Assembly: GCA_030765205.1 (NCBI GenBank)
Contig: JAVCDB010000099.1
Coordinates: 1 to 48,022 of the forward strand
From: Candidatus Aadella gelida
GTDB taxonomy: Bacteria; Omnitrophota; Gorgyraeia; Tantalellales; Tantalellaceae
Length of the DNA: 48,022 nucleotides
Direction of reading: 5' to 3'
Shown: one piece after another, positions 29,001 through 29,898 of the stretch
How the letters are laid out: the number at the start of each line of letters is the position of its first letter
Position numbering within the stretch: the stretch's first letter is position 1
Notes under the pieces: generated by a model
Seen by the model: the letters and a program-made list of their open reading frames with translations, nothing else
Told to the model about the DNA's origin: nothing
Databases searched by the model: none
Program-made: the position numbers and the translations under genes

Positions 29001-29290
29001 AGATCATAGGGGACTTTATATTTGTTTGGATATAAGCTTTGCTGCTGGGCGAACTCAACCGGTTTGGCCTGTGCCCATACGGGTTTTCCGACCTGGGCCC
29101 AACCGGCCTGTTGATCGAAAAAGATTACTGAAAGAAGAAGGCTTACAATGCGTATAAACTGCCTGTTTTTCCTCTTCCAATACATGATATTATACTGTGA
29201 AAGACCCTGGTCATGGGCCTCAGAACCCTCATTACGGAGACTCTCTTTATAATAAGGGGGTTTATAGTTTCCTTCTCGCAAATATGTCAT
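815..29290 (-). CDS. Giant multidomain membrane protein with glycosyltransferase, glycoside hydrolase and TolC-like domains (9,491 aa)
   Basis: One uninterrupted frame of 9,491 codons. ATG 29290 is chosen because AGGAAGG sits 5 nt upstream; ATG 29185, just before the signal peptide, lacks such a site. Domains in approximate residue order: signal peptide 36-66; possible TraB/ChaN-like domain 100-560; two hydrophobic segments 894-941; helical region; hydrophobic segment 1553-1580; charged 20-residue repeats 1796-1847; peptidoglycan-binding-like motifs near 1905-1975 and 2055-2125; two OEP/TolC-like regions 2512-3075 and 3290-3705; beta-sandwich 4285-4462; clan-A glycoside hydrolase-like barrel 4495-4797; beta-rich YD-like region 4850-6180; membrane segment near 6440; a 63-residue tandem duplication 6555-6680; membrane segments near 6810-6870 and 7110-7185; family-2 glycosyltransferase 7370-8060; beta-sandwiches 8510-8670 and 8865-8990; membrane segments 9012-9075; unrecognised C-terminal domain. 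Proteins this long are known from Omnitrophota. A role in building, trimming and exporting a surface glycan is inferred from the domain mix and the pump genes upstream. The gene has its own promoter and terminator. Confidence 0.9.
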   Translation of the reverse strand: MTYLREGNYKPPYYKESLRNEGSEAHDQGLSQYNIMYWKRKNRQFIRIVSLLLSVIFFDQQAGWAQVGKPVWAQAKPVEFAQQQSLYPNKYKVPYDLGKMQEIALNGGDEVIFNIQDAHSSLSAQYSIAGLLETLVTDYDLEFIALEGASGYIDTSLLSTFPDESIRKDTASFLMKEGRMSAGEFFAITTDAKNISLYGIEDEKLYRENIESFKHLAIERAGKTGNIISLLGQFDALAEKSWNKDLKKFNDVSSDHREKKLSFDGYWASIKDLAEKNNIDIASYPEISKLIKSMELEKEIDFKKANTERGQLIDELSRDKEKGVLEVLVLQSLAFKQNKISQADYHNYLVDLAKSEGISADAYGNMILFTKYVSIYESVELMGLYNEIDALEGAIREKLYEEPAERELFEMIQLSTLLKQLYAMELNNSESEQLMKSKKSFSAEEYAKFIKENCKKYGVEITGGYDLGEIEDGIDGALQFYYDAKARDNAILENTVMKMRREGKKTAALITGGYHTEGLTGIMKEQGLSYLVIIPKYQDGKERPYIAVLTNKKKPYEKLLESGRYKLAVAAYLYDYKGDLAGIKSMVFHALGEAMIDGRDVEKIKREWASRYKEAYENLSEEHRIAMDFAPPAPEEFSSYLEKINVRKVNNGSAVIEDMTQDAEGGVFISIVRKKDTSGAVYYDFNPASKEERTRFLARRGEEGEFRTVLTELKQEVKKAESLKDELSTIAKELGERVSREEGLDKIKAIAEDKALRERIAEKIYEAGREIDQEEVVRTLRTLGYRMPKNWKESPEVMKQLDIIVSAAEFMSFGIEMMTGERVNYEGAYEVEPGTPVFSGVREDQKLTSGPEKVVDADVVPTEPTVKMAEEERVEGGEKEPAITKPTDVLKKEDGNAEVLILAGIATIGMGTLLALALPAGYAFMIPVLSGFAAIGTYFIMRKAVFSLISNKAPPLIERVKSFLKEKIIPNRTTQLERLLTETIKDESISEDIQESLLKLSENDVIGYQNNLRRILALKKAGMDVKFIRKFVNPKYYGNKLLTMDAELLKDKIDLLRAYELTIKPEVLLYGLGKIKRRIRAHQISGFKPNDTTIRVTEEEIFSTASEMHAQTITDSSDGISGENSEKLISLLEKIVPSEEDSVDMIAEFFPDGGLKGQILYIVDLIKGFNELTPAERSDARNHIDDFYYKYAVSNQPMILNGILLESITGKKIEKEMLPFDALDEREQETLNKLIQNFLIGDEENAQAAEYLYKIREGSSEGKDIVENVIGSDDLSNVSKEKIRQAVERVKIIYSEDKKGYKEVLETVWEYVEDPTEENISKLKDQEWINGEDSLGLRWDRERAFQTRHDEFVSQHLTSYDKRQAIREIGNNLLAIISYSIDPTEEKLTDIEKIHWAVSKTVQRDKSWLGKQLNKIIENEALIGEMSGDQKKLIDQNNKDKEALIGQYANMIAEESLLEIESHWQELNEIKESGKNVVARTRYFLEKSGQMGEFKNLSEAFKMIFPEANSNSYIVSESVFDKILNILSKFSVPLTSVLSKVPYIGKSPAFRYTCGVVVASIVGVLIVPMICASFSTAIASPGTGGLDQNIGTDIGADIDVGSGIFTAVQDIDTQIIPDFIVPDDVRDQIRVAQLADQSAGGISLPFPLSASNKFISDFVGAKDVLSAFKSDPEQYRDALLDAFKPFRPGNERHLAVNTPIERVIRDFNEIIYGGGLNVTNYMDAYALDQLIQILAKQADGQELSAEDAAAIKAFDKIEKRMASFMKSDAVKKWAKKQSAEQDITDELLVDESLKAKEQLAADQAEKDKIAAENLKKEQLAADEAEKDKIAAENLKKEQLAADQAEKELAETEATKVMKTVTVPVTEIPEGFATHVEALKFIQANLEYKPAIEDIHDLNVFINNGGLLIANHYNSSEAGEWQSALKSLGYDLEVDEDYGKLSRAATRAFQTDKGIKDDGKVGPITLGAMIHELIEKTKQEQPVTLEGVSEEERLERDITSERTVVREKEEQIGREDREEEIEIPSVISPEGLNIYQLLNNAETAFTNYKVDQNPGTEEALITTLKSLRYDASGEGLPMVTKWNIQSRVKTLQRILSLRDDGKIGKISAAALSKALKRGNPEVQEALHNLYKIIVSFASHYRAEMTPVEKVVTRDLFEERAQSENKEELREALDEDDVRLIKETIIFDKERVSTPPTKKEEPLVKETITEADIKKDIVLAESPEKIEITVEPSGEKLERPAESTVTYIEPEEVVSPEGAKRIEDVLTLPRFVMDANGEIIEADVEKYRLKNYADEITDRNGEPKHIINFAQTDNGKVWKVTQPIALGVKHEKYRFLFWSGISRDEVLIRDIEDIPMNSVLVSGDRKVSVEDIYAQGPGAEQRVREALDKADTFVVGEQDDKREYKLLRPYGVLYRAGSNGEVKEVKYSEGTPEELPQKNVTYFTEDPSGKNRVQLADIKADPVRGSYPRKAIGSDGISYGFFGDVIGVEQDNGKIIKIYRIGDVLPRGAMTSTEGIIRAALSSLDARVKDMEDRAKFAEGESVRKNYLDPIKASIGAFFSIEEADISFGSSIDFIFFGTDNKSFEAADRHAALEYLKKNIENKDFMKNLVYRVILRLNDLYNAEEHENRIKNELKSAEVYYRVIEKEYNAKKRDAAELLKARNETEKVKTRLMNARQNKVKIRAEIEKLIGAQQGIEIVGFKNISFELINSVLEGKGIDPGDFWRDYYGPIKRLEIGISNEKEAKQLAESKIGVKLGMRIGFSLTNTSLGIGPIIRISKGPDVSNELYDITREIIRSEEISGRTDNEDLMRGLLRLKDYYGEMRDKIKPLIITLEKAVKRGELALQMGNFYTLATVLEELRQTEKMLADVNSMYREVDLKIKELAKEGYLTKISAGNNLNIRGINPEFYAEENANARTRQSVQGGALYNAQKTQEYWKASEKFAEEKASEGFGWFNPWKGHKEKIKLLIQVRGEAARFMHGRENAELLEKTAIARLAYMLAGEESARALEEERRIWEERKQLMISSEGKEVFDAEFGKANLRRIKAETERDVAALRLRRLLGYESAEDAELGASGDVTPEVIRAYLASEFMGGMDPRMRLWTLEKQREEYIVLMQLVEDMGTKKLGKVLISLGIIDENGYYTSRMMVGEGFPFLKDKEKMRKYIESRLKNIEKAVQQENDDLASLGSQGKGQVELAERSVMSNQVNVAEAKRNYKKIVSTPMTRPEKIREAVTRLRQAEKDLIESKKDLIAANILEDKTSKISGTEQEQSMEADSTVIPQERIRARSEARVEQKYLKDLDNAVLDFRANIPPRFTAFISPSVNTPPGIVKVNPNIGKLRKTVGPNKGIMSAGVTWNIYNIYDSRLNRMADLTDQQKMTLSDRQAREDYHDLAVITSDIRLIESKIDVMKKVSDTFRQSKEIEKIRIEAGMRERDETGEHINAAELAIKKLEYELKDKKDELAQLLGITSGTRETSEDNWVIGITDIAKSTTEFYTFSSIVEYFRKTDGGAEKVREFASIIPSFYSGDIAHRDPEIEFFHQQLVKDLINDDLAKKERWNPEIDVSPSSSFITDDGRYSSVTLAAVFHLWDFGRSKAKQEVNKAKKAVTSLQIEKAQRDHVRRLEQLGESVEMGYSRVKGFYERVIASMEFAEDARGRYESATSDYDYWTYAKAVLDARDAKIGYLEAVNEYIKDVDEFKLQSELLWRATSELTEETVPASVVEEVSKKKGWIENLRDYLHKKAQRPKAMVSTPVPVYEKIDINALDGTIRNNIIRFLKAIDAMDNSGSIVSQKYFTKDEWVALWTSYFSRKDTSGRYLFNNVSAEKHLNRFIGLIEKNSLLERFEGKDIPDWLGSYFTPWPGILMITKYNIDDEESGIMPDIFAKIGYVNFLTEFVAYNEKTGRGDNFIIPEATNADNEYFERGEIVPLEVRIEEDIAMFERISGAKKDDGQDAARWEKKVRDLFERWEANVSVDIASADKEKIRAILSDYYGRDVVISVSSSRDNALFQAIYAYMMQQGLTFKDMEKIFREIKAIKPLTDQVYDHITPEDIAMYPEFGILDKIDEMIMQAEKGGRTSQALQTSAMRDQVNEELIKISRLFKTLYVYNSTMEYVAAKEMYLGKIKREMKGLMTEDEIVSLLGYNYQVIKGIIRDMTPNDRIEAITSVMERLENPGVRKIISKELGIDLDKETTGFFDGDRITKALIHSTIETEWEVLLTPDILSDDTYDTGQVPMETGEGSVSELREKVRRSIQASLPDMPAGEEPVKSIEVSTQQEVFTNAAEAAMTRKSDFVGNAVRIVSEFWVGPLIAGEKGDFDFAQNDNWKPEKDDIKVSKQDDGLHLKINLPKRDAKSFAWLDLPDIKDISDKNIVIKIKMKNPRRGVDAVHVQVVAKDTSWGYSDSAWELGELSSGEKTIIVKPHHWKSHGGNINKVRQLGLKFALGSSATCGFDGEVIITSITVQADKGVGAVATEKRELYAKVPGKTDVVKGDEVQAGSSGYYNRYGIFGNAQGLPQVDKYVTPGINTLRVMPAFSGKQKDNGLHVTSTGSRIEQKAVSDAKKYLSNIREKGVNNLYVTLLDFHMANSNSNDGVEFPEALKNPERRKELAKTLAGFVKTVEKDATKKGVKVCWDIMNEPVGAVALSPGERQAFVNEVIDEILRTGTKGISVTVGTRSYDEFANWFYLLDRYKDRILSGDIEIVMTTHSYEEITESYPSVGQFNVPDWARDKVKFVVTELDPTVKTASGGKREKDQKEIKRDIKILTDKGYKGVLYWTDEQYPYSPKTHIKAVLEIFKDLVSFMEKKGSVSQAVRNTLKSAVKATVPGGDAVQEIVGTAVEALDQQVTGRKDKEIKKKPAQRKSVVTTGLMSAPTKEKRLGWKDARKVIPQILSEDIDISAVRSVKRLLKYEFGVEKGVSYILLDGNRRQIAAYSQEYGSDNVYVTIGGSDKSDARYTGQLRLSKENIPYVTGYMSEQYEYKVLEKKDVTLFLPGVKEGVKFPRGSSLTVVRKFSKEKPTTPGEIVSSYFYTPEKRRVSIVEFPLLPFESGLRTIQQVQVKYHDDEGTVIRYLGKTEKENDGSVVRVRGLEDTGQFSEPLMIEKLKVSENKDGETEVEKIKLDIFTRDVTFEEITQNSKDGGLNFSITLTREETESHGFIVLLERTDDKKYIKKQVFIAEPGKSLSDYTKEKGAMTLNQFADRLSRRGVRATEIETFLYSTVKDQLGRKTEEWARLNYGNLATGEHTLKDIKTTDVSEKYPGLTKYVVPKEVIEKGKDKNDRVFDRRALVGERAWGENIEKIVFEDLVRSYYKPGETSEDERPYFESVKQDFVDVTDGKAKIGVGINDNGEPIFETVTEERAFFHVRTIEKGYRDGAVREIGRIDTYMDRTGKMLLKTVLLYDYDRIGIDSKTKIVMETYRQAFNNQRTEDIMTKEVKEYEREGGGYTAGEMKERSFFSYRMGRFIFLGSEKDIVTEKRRYDPETGVLKDVEGHKSVAIAENPDGTLTYNERTTYKNGMVIEKKILKNSFGVTITVESSGVYKGINFIPEKFELETLTSGIKTDDEGRVIAEIDKDTNSIVAYVGQKKVRITDVPESAKWGHKVEWIPGMDKPVTESYGVYDVNGKPWYQHIREKVVGDEDAYLTRTVIYDNLKNLVTEKTYDHNGKQVFEQISHITRYRDPIKGDFYRIAEEKNLMTNYVTRYWYDEARYAVDKDTGKLPIRSEIRYLLRKQAKDGSTVYEEGEVSDVAVFVYDYGIEERAIIDMTGIEPKLRDIKDTKALLKTLAERGERLVVYRTFKPAEREFETEQWEVALGIKDGQIFIDWENGTLKIIRQTNNNLPEGWYLTVPLEGEKGGYSAENIFLGKKGYERYGLSNRRVTEFYEMFEGTADINPETGMIIGVDEDVLFEFRKTQNTGYKAYKNAFLYDALDGSQKIILPGKGEEGYGQGMFYFQKKVKVDHKNTGIVVGKFRLKTRDGEEMSRAWERLIGYTIPGTAQLDFGKHPLAGIGELENLYYTGRTGNDEQVYLFNVSVADGNIGGDIYANPFSAEGIDLTKGWKFKYHPEGAVSGSKELRQSDEARLVFNQIGILKGLLPQEFEKDIINLQATELMHWSKKELTADDSGTKIDLPDGRVITFTEKDEGIVLVSMFNEDNTPHKRPYMLEMGTNSGARELVMGALRTLNSVREKAGLKTDTMFNENAETDILNTIYTMARFNGITSPAKLAILLRDASRMRTSLSSFINGEKITPSVVSGILYWTVKLTLIEDEDTGAIPLTSAEDFKRFNKNLRGCENLGLESVRNVLNIENPSLIDHFNLTSEEKSQLIGVLVYWASYNEKGFDFGGFYKKFMEVTEYNDEVQEYLRVFEKDYDQLTKEERIKIYIERVASFAQHMLRNGYSGAEIRHVIKGQTEILKGTSYTEVEEMVKRGIWWDKFIGFGAMASAALAAVMAVFGGIGIWVRRNYRRVASPGIKPRKEIFPDESGRIAEKKDVLGKKAEKAESDKKPIDLGILGSIIKQSKIMGGAEWEASRRISPARYKFVGIINIGKIIDKVKKDRDSRLEKIFKETWDQSKDLQAIFTEGTSKKISAEDIRKKIGKYKGKKSEKEADSIISLLEKNIKEKGLESGFREIWDRSKDMKAIFPDGSRKNIVVRDIYKRIEKYKNGIAGKETNDIIASLERSTGDKDFETVLINILNGLKDVDSAKDTPGTDTVTSANLIGALKSIGDRLGTNLTSIVDIKTNQDVKDVKGKPEKKELGFDHFVEYSTNRYYKAILQGLGENFSTPDKEGILATKYAPRRYPLSSKNIGSPSRPVSEFGSLVLLVGTILGLASLVAAYSNPIFATPSVFITSAILIFGGIFSIREYLFETILNFRFIRKARRGVTDKMQIDVIDELIGNIEKIKASLQEIEQKNPEFSREQWAQIMKMPVAAPFAEPKLFQPKDVIDINMYDYIEYSIDWLKKLRSDPEEFVLYARGHFPWNDPQFYSPTLYVHGRNFVQAQDKKGFINLVPGEIEQDGSIKINGTENTYKKAPVKDGKGKRTYNGPAEWGSSIHAIPSNNIGKYLGALQYRVRRVQEKVYEGKMTTDEAIAWETEERRYRSSKMSWFQQGFGGPDVTRSSYWHGIKRHGTNIVQAGVVSALLIGAGYLIRSEYLQVQGIIPVIKDMTFWFFAVTTVFASVSAYMVNIMVEKVMLFAARFTGKPASITPMDVEKSVPSHMLIEILNDIKNKTDNEDLPKYMEADINEENLSGIIHEMDMDSRDISGWWRQRDLKRRGITPSKWPSYAMLLNYPVLEMVFLEKTAKRDKFIEVISGDARFIGKVDPAMLMTRTDRFSNKDILEKLDLEDIKYLREEYGSELFPRVALMETTFGGGAGEKLVEIVESAIEKYPGGVDVFPVTDDVDEGGIRDMNLAIYGNEAGEDRGIEPTTDPDKPWAGRLYKYRDRIRVVAGPQHGINLGKHQQKIRMKPPLNAEESVVMNFFYAVTGRTKPPVVDLNTVENEKAVKDEISKFYEKLGEDVPYFVELVDEEDRLQPLLFRMKLCVWESRENTVRRHLDARETYQEGRDLTLEEQNNADSEGKRWKISIDEDGEKIIKEYRDAVAGLAKQAGVGPEEVKRVSKKDAEKWISEGSSGASRAKYMLWAFLQVYPDEDTFLRSEFRIRNIPTVMQTELRLVPIKKDTDWSHRSWLDYLVWHNSIQIGQTKSGFLFLGGTGNGFLWEMLSGVRILIDKETGEIEEVPLHARIHLGQLMRPLRERISQDETDQYYKTEKLGFIKKRIERIKLLRKPVEAIGKPSELFRKYLNVYRQSGVWDSYNQIEDAELGSRLALYKLKAIRLEGKYIQVLEDELPPLGFRWWLQRSRWITLQTFWAILSYKPVFFMFWGQYLGAGLGWALVGSKLNIAAGLLIGAPLGFFAGGLLFYGLGYVLFKTMTRSGTELNEQWHVSPMDGMGDRSLRGWIRGVIIFQHMAHLSSSTLAALATLVTIIITNLYVVSRVAYTFFPLYKLGGIGLLIQEYALSVEYIIKEMIGWLPTTMSGIAVFFYPPFILTVMSMMVVWIYASKDDESTSEAFRVRVMKHGFTVMEGLDHLMKTEYKDPVTGEKRTIIPKLEKDDFKSDEKILHVLDEYKRFLKADKTMVDVTTNKKGRVISASLKDKQGNVVIKDFKFYGMLESAVSKNIDKGKEDLDIAVILALEEIMQEVEQIEREIKGEITIDWKAGAIGFVTVAIGAAFWAGSIFPLWGILAILAFGSILAGTWSIDSIYRRISKKPMLAVGRLPYHTLKYGLKSPTMLIYYTHMIVSAYFNAGRNLFPGYVSEGYWTRGRQDAIKKALGREFTRQEKRDKLKDWVYNKAIIATFFFWVTWIGMLALPAIDKAQNFNRELVRSYVAGPAVSAYITDGKTPEKAIPDMVRPIARNKRASGWIYGMLDYSYDLKSKGKNYEAARLSRILDTAREMYSKFLLDEFGEKEGTKRWEIFQDEYIGKEARNGAFFEFKDKGRYRVEEWTRLLTSRVLDGSRSMVGGIEGNETGWKISSEKLAGDAIPGTVLLDLREVFGWRLDDENESDVMKGKGFLIQINIPEENVPISGALTVRPVMQSYDGGKNYHPTQLGPVMTLTPGINIIKVLPGQGGEGYDTHTGFDPKKVRTVGVQFEGNSDGVNVENISITPVAAGAGSEEDILSQEKVRDDGPLPLDFTAKTPVEFSTESLIGEVEENFNDITKDLAEGNTDDAVRDMDFNENALNELGNRLENDPEGSREQGLTEKVLAGLNAKYASAKKTLNITEAPLLALKWSALGTFGILMTMMGIGSPEGSGRVFSSERRNFLSRIFAGLLVFVALFVVSILPERAVPQFITNIVYSQELEDVIKLSSKHFIVQENEIFIDLRKGSVSGRSYPKGVDLTNYALEIELFSGKRDMIQLFFKNSEWKNVYSYLSSPDRKGVIKFDPSSNRRQVDQFNNFRDIYAVGAKVWGTKPAVFIKMIKSVRLVRRDVTPKKTSATGLKGSASTLRTSGAIGVIIAYMTGATQKVMDFAAQDPVFFGLMVTGTFVLIAIGRYIVPIFSFLKGLGAVLLGKADMVIVVDHSGAELDPAALSRLEKSRSGAEDLGEITVMLEDAIRQRKDSKDRTIEDIDVVVGMREDMLNIFTPGAIKILEEETGVKVISLSGVTREEMVEELSAKTAGKKTVAAIIDVDNQMKLFDLRDTLAELKTKAVRDILELANPEIALLSEESIKAINDISEFERIMKIYVRLLPEIAALDIASKSIYEMRIDNVRRDILGGAEISKKAKEAIKSGFGETEHKIVSVPARNVADGRFLANDIRKMGLTKEEASAFIHVRLIGENFVTDQDKEQYLKITGLGEYLSSENVVMMVEENMTFQSALDSVRDTFGSDTPNSSIAIGDTKDYRSQDASVMKMLQGEDAPIYVWMESEGLTSQLLMVMIEIISGNVKNIGFNLGTVRNLGNLYMFMPNTKAIDFKAEIEAYERYVNEVLVRA
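2321..2698 (-). other. Third beta-sandwich (CBM-like) domain of the giant protein
   Basis: Residues about 8865-8990 have the strand pattern of carbohydrate-binding-like jelly rolls. An early strand reads IFIDLRKGSV, a middle strand reads YALEIELFSG, and the closing strands are IYAVGAKVWG and IKSVRLVRR. The pattern resembles the two earlier sandwich domains of the same protein. Carbohydrate binding itself is not shown. Confidence 0.4.
3281..3763 (-). other. Second beta-sandwich (CBM-like) domain of the giant protein
   Basis: Residues about 8510-8670 follow the glycosyltransferase membrane part. Strands FLIQINIPEEN, INIIKVLPGQGG and VRTVGVQFEGN, then VENISITPV, give the usual closing pattern of small carbohydrate-binding sandwiches (Val-x-x-Gly-x-x-Phe, then Ile-x-x-Ile-x-Val). 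Confidence 0.45.
5111..7183 (-). other. Membrane family-2 glycosyltransferase domain of the giant protein
   Basis: Residues about 7370-8060. The known GT2 processive-synthase series is visible in order: VYPDEDTF (DED at 7647-7649, the position of the usual YDAED block), a Q-x-x-L strand (MQTELRL), LGGTGNGF (usually LGGTSNHF), GVWDSYNQIEDAELG (usually GWD-x-[FY]-N-x-TEDADLG; Glu7816-Asp7817), then QRSRW at 7856-7860, matching the Q-(Q/R)-x-R-W acceptor motif of cellulose-synthase-like enzymes. Several membrane segments follow, as in the family. About 105 residues are inserted between LGGTGNGF and GVWD, where relatives have only a few. The N-terminal nucleotide-binding part is strongly diverged and its first catalytic Asp is not obvious. 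The product sugar cannot be told from sequence. Confidence 0.75.
9249..9626 (-). repeat. Tandem duplication of 63 codons inside the giant gene
   Basis: Two adjacent segments align over their length: one with ETWDQSKDLQAIF and KIGKYKGK, the next with EIWDRSKDMKAIF and RIEKYKNG. The period is about 189 bp. The copies have diverged in DNA as well as in protein, so the duplication is old. Confidence 0.75.
10750..14740 (-). other. Long beta-rich, YD-repeat-like region of the giant protein
   Basis: Residues about 4850-6180 consist mostly of short strands and turns with recurring Tyr-Asp and Asp-Gly turns (for example RRYDPETGVL, VIYDNLKNLV, TYDHNGKQVF, VYDVNGKPWY). These recall Rhs/YD shells, but the spacing is irregular and no Rhs core motif is seen. 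The function is unknown; a surface scaffold is one possibility. Confidence 0.4.
14895..15810 (-). other. Clan-A glycoside hydrolase-like TIM barrel of the giant protein
   Basis: Residues about 4495-4797. The domain begins with YGIFGNAQG and INTLRVMPAF, as in GH5-like barrels. WDIMNEP carries the predicted acid/base Glu4634 in the classical N-E-P motif. FVVTELDPT carries the predicted nucleophile Glu4734, 100 residues later, which is a normal spacing for the clan. VLYWTDEQY fits the last strand with its Trp. A beta-sandwich precedes it directly, as in many secreted glycanases. Both catalytic glutamates are present, so it may be active. The substrate is unknown. Confidence 0.7.
15905..16420 (-). 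other. First beta-sandwich (CBM-like) domain of the giant protein
   Basis: Residues about 4285-4462 lie immediately before the glycoside hydrolase barrel. Strands such as NIVIKIKMKNP, HVQVVAKDT and VRQLGLKFALG, ending in VIITSITVQA, match the pattern of carbohydrate-binding-like sandwiches. The order sandwich-then-barrel supports a glycan-binding role for it. Confidence 0.5.
18176..19423 (-). other. Second TolC-like (OEP) region of the giant protein
   Basis: Residues about 3290-3705 hold two long helical hairpins, each preceded by an amphipathic strand: MSAGVTWNIYNIYDSR, and VTLAAVFHLWDFGRSKAK. The second resembles the family pattern V-x-L-x-x-x-x-L-F-D-x-G-R. A long helix ends in YWTYAKAVLDARDAKIGY, like the L-D-V-L-x-A-x-x-x-L turn of OEP proteins. 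Whether it forms a barrel within such a chain is unknown. Confidence 0.55.
20066..21757 (-). other. First TolC-like (OEP) region of the giant protein
   Basis: Residues about 2512-3075 form long charged helices with a strand pair near MRIGFSLTNTSLGIG and a hairpin ending RGELALQMGNFYTLATV, the usual place of the OEP turn (Y-x-x-G-x-x-x-x-L-x-V-L). A second hairpin ends in LRRLLGYES, like the L-x-x-L-x-G that closes OEP repeats. The match is weaker than in region two. Confidence 0.45.
22916..23578 (-). other. Two peptidoglycan-binding-like motifs of the giant protein
   Basis: Residues 1905-1975 read LKSLGYDLEV, then ATRAFQTDKGI and DDGKVGPIT, which is the PG_binding_1 signature (LGY, AFQ, DG-x-GP-x-T). 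Residues 2055-2125 are a weaker copy with LKSLRYD, VKTLQRIL and DDGKIGKIS. Members of this family hold enzymes on the cell wall, so this part of the chain is expected to be periplasmic. Confidence 0.6.
23751..23906 (-). repeat. 60-bp tandem repeat within the giant gene
   Basis: Two complete 60-bp units (23751-23810, 23811-23870) and a 36-bp partial third (23871-23906) differ at only two positions. They encode a 20-residue Lys/Glu/Ala helix unit containing KDKIAAENLKKEQLAADQ. The near identity shows recent expansion, and the copy number may vary between strains or be collapsed in an assembly. Confidence 0.9.
27611..28993 (-). other. N-terminal extracytoplasmic domain of the giant protein, possibly TraB/ChaN-like
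   Basis: Residues about 100-560 follow the signal peptide. Three spots stand out: FNIQDAHSS with His119, FIALEGASG, and ALITGGYHTEGL with His515 (GGYHTEGL at 512-519). The arrangement of an early His, an EG pair and a late G-x-x-H-x-x-G-L recalls the TraB/ChaN/Tiki superfamily, but the sequence is remote and the assignment tentative. Long helices fill the middle. Confidence 0.35.
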
Positions 29291-29295
29291 AACAA

Positions 29296-29302
29296 CCTTC
29301 CT
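29296..29302 (-). promoter_or_regulatory. Ribosome binding site of the giant gene
   Basis: AGGAAGG on the minus strand, 5 nt before ATG 29290. It decides the start in favour of this codon over the in-frame ATG at 29185. Confidence 0.75.
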
Positions 29303-29354
29303 ATTGTTATTGTTTTGCAGGCTTTTAAATTTCTTAACCTATAAATGTATCTAT

Positions 29355-29382
29355 AGTATAGCATAAAGAGTATAGGTAACAA
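29355..29382 (-). promoter_or_regulatory. Sigma70-like promoter of the giant gene
   Basis: On the minus strand, TTGTTA (29382-29377), a 16-bp spacer and TATACT (29360-29355) are followed by about 65 nt of leader to the ATG. The surroundings are AT-rich. This would let the giant gene be transcribed apart from the pump operon. Confidence 0.55.
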
Positions 29383-29486
29383 AGGTTTTTTTCTATCTTT
29401 TTGTTTTCTAACAAATTGGGGACGGACCCCGGTTAATGAGAGAATTAAAAGAGAGAAGTTGGGGGTGGTCTAGAGGCGCCGAGGAC

Positions 29487-29542
29487 GCCTGCCGGCAGGC
29501 AGGTAATGTCCGAGGTGTGCCGAAACCTCCGCGTTTCGGCGC
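29487..29542. other. GC-rich block with two hairpins
   Basis: GCCTGCCGGCAGGC is a perfect 14-bp palindrome at 29487-29500. A 10-bp stem (29517-29526 with 29533-29542, one G-U) encloses a 6-nt loop. No T-tract follows on either strand, so it is not an intrinsic terminator. The base composition is much richer in GC than the flanks. Confidence 0.6.
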
Positions 29543-29563
29543 AGTTTAGATTGACTGATACTC

Positions 29564-29602
29564 GGGGACGTCCCATTTGGGGACACCCTACAAGAGTAAA
29601 AG
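29564..29602. repeat. GGGGAC element, copy 1 of a 39-bp repeat
   Basis: It begins GGGGACGTCCC and ends with CCCTACAAGAGTAAAAG. A slightly diverged copy in inverted orientation lies at 36659-36696. The shared sequence extends well past the GGGGAC core, so the two are copies of one element. Confidence 0.8.
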
Positions 29603-29626
29603 AGAAGAAAAAATCACCAGATCACC

Positions 29627-29668
29627 GGGGACTTGGCAGCTGGCTACTGGAAACTAGGTATTGGATAT
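29627..29668. repeat. Heptamer array in the spacer upstream of the giant gene
   Basis: Units GGGGACT, TGGCAGC, TGGCTAC, TGGAAAC, TAGGTAT and TGGATAT follow one another in exact 7-bp phase. Confidence 0.7.
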
Positions 29669-29727
29669 AGAAATTCTAGCTTTGTATTTTCTCATTAATA
29701 GGGGTACGTCCCCAATTAACCCCAATT

Positions 29728-29754
29728 AAAAAAGGACGGGTTTAAACCCGTCCT
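29728..29754 (-). terminator. Terminator-like palindrome after RND pump 1
   Basis: On the minus strand a 22-bp perfect palindrome with core ACGGGTTTAAACCCGT is followed directly by a run of Ts (29733-29728). It lies about 140 bp past the pump's stop codon. It is also a member of the GGGTTTAAACCC palindrome family of this window, the only one followed by a T-run. A self-complementary stem without loop folds less well than a normal hairpin. Confidence 0.6.
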
Positions 29755-29849
29755 ACAATTTTCGTATCGGTTATTCTCAATGATCAATTGTCAAATAGCG
29801 CCCTTTTTAATTCGTGCATCAGTCCTTCTCTGCCTACAGTCCAGTCTTC

Positions 29850-29898
29850 CTGACCTCTACCGACTATCAACTGACTTCTATCCTCTAACTTCTCTTAC
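29850..29898. repeat. Heptamer array at the stop codon of RND pump 1
   Basis: On the plus strand, units CTGACCT, CTACCGA, CTATCAA, CTGACTT, CTATCCT and CTAACTT lead to a last unit, CTCTTAC, that contains the TAA stop (29895-29897). Confidence 0.8.

Larger units (their letters stand above)
29291..29894. other. Repeat-filled spacer between RND pump 1 and the giant gene
   Basis: No gene is present. Reading along the plus strand it contains the giant gene's promoter, a GGGGAC-type element at 29420, a GC-rich block with hairpins (29487-29542), a GGGGAC element of 39 bp (29564-29602), a heptamer array (29627-29668), a GTCCCC element near 29710, a terminator-like palindrome (29728-29754), a spacer block also found near 33220, and a heptamer array ending at the pump's stop codon. 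Confidence 0.75.
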
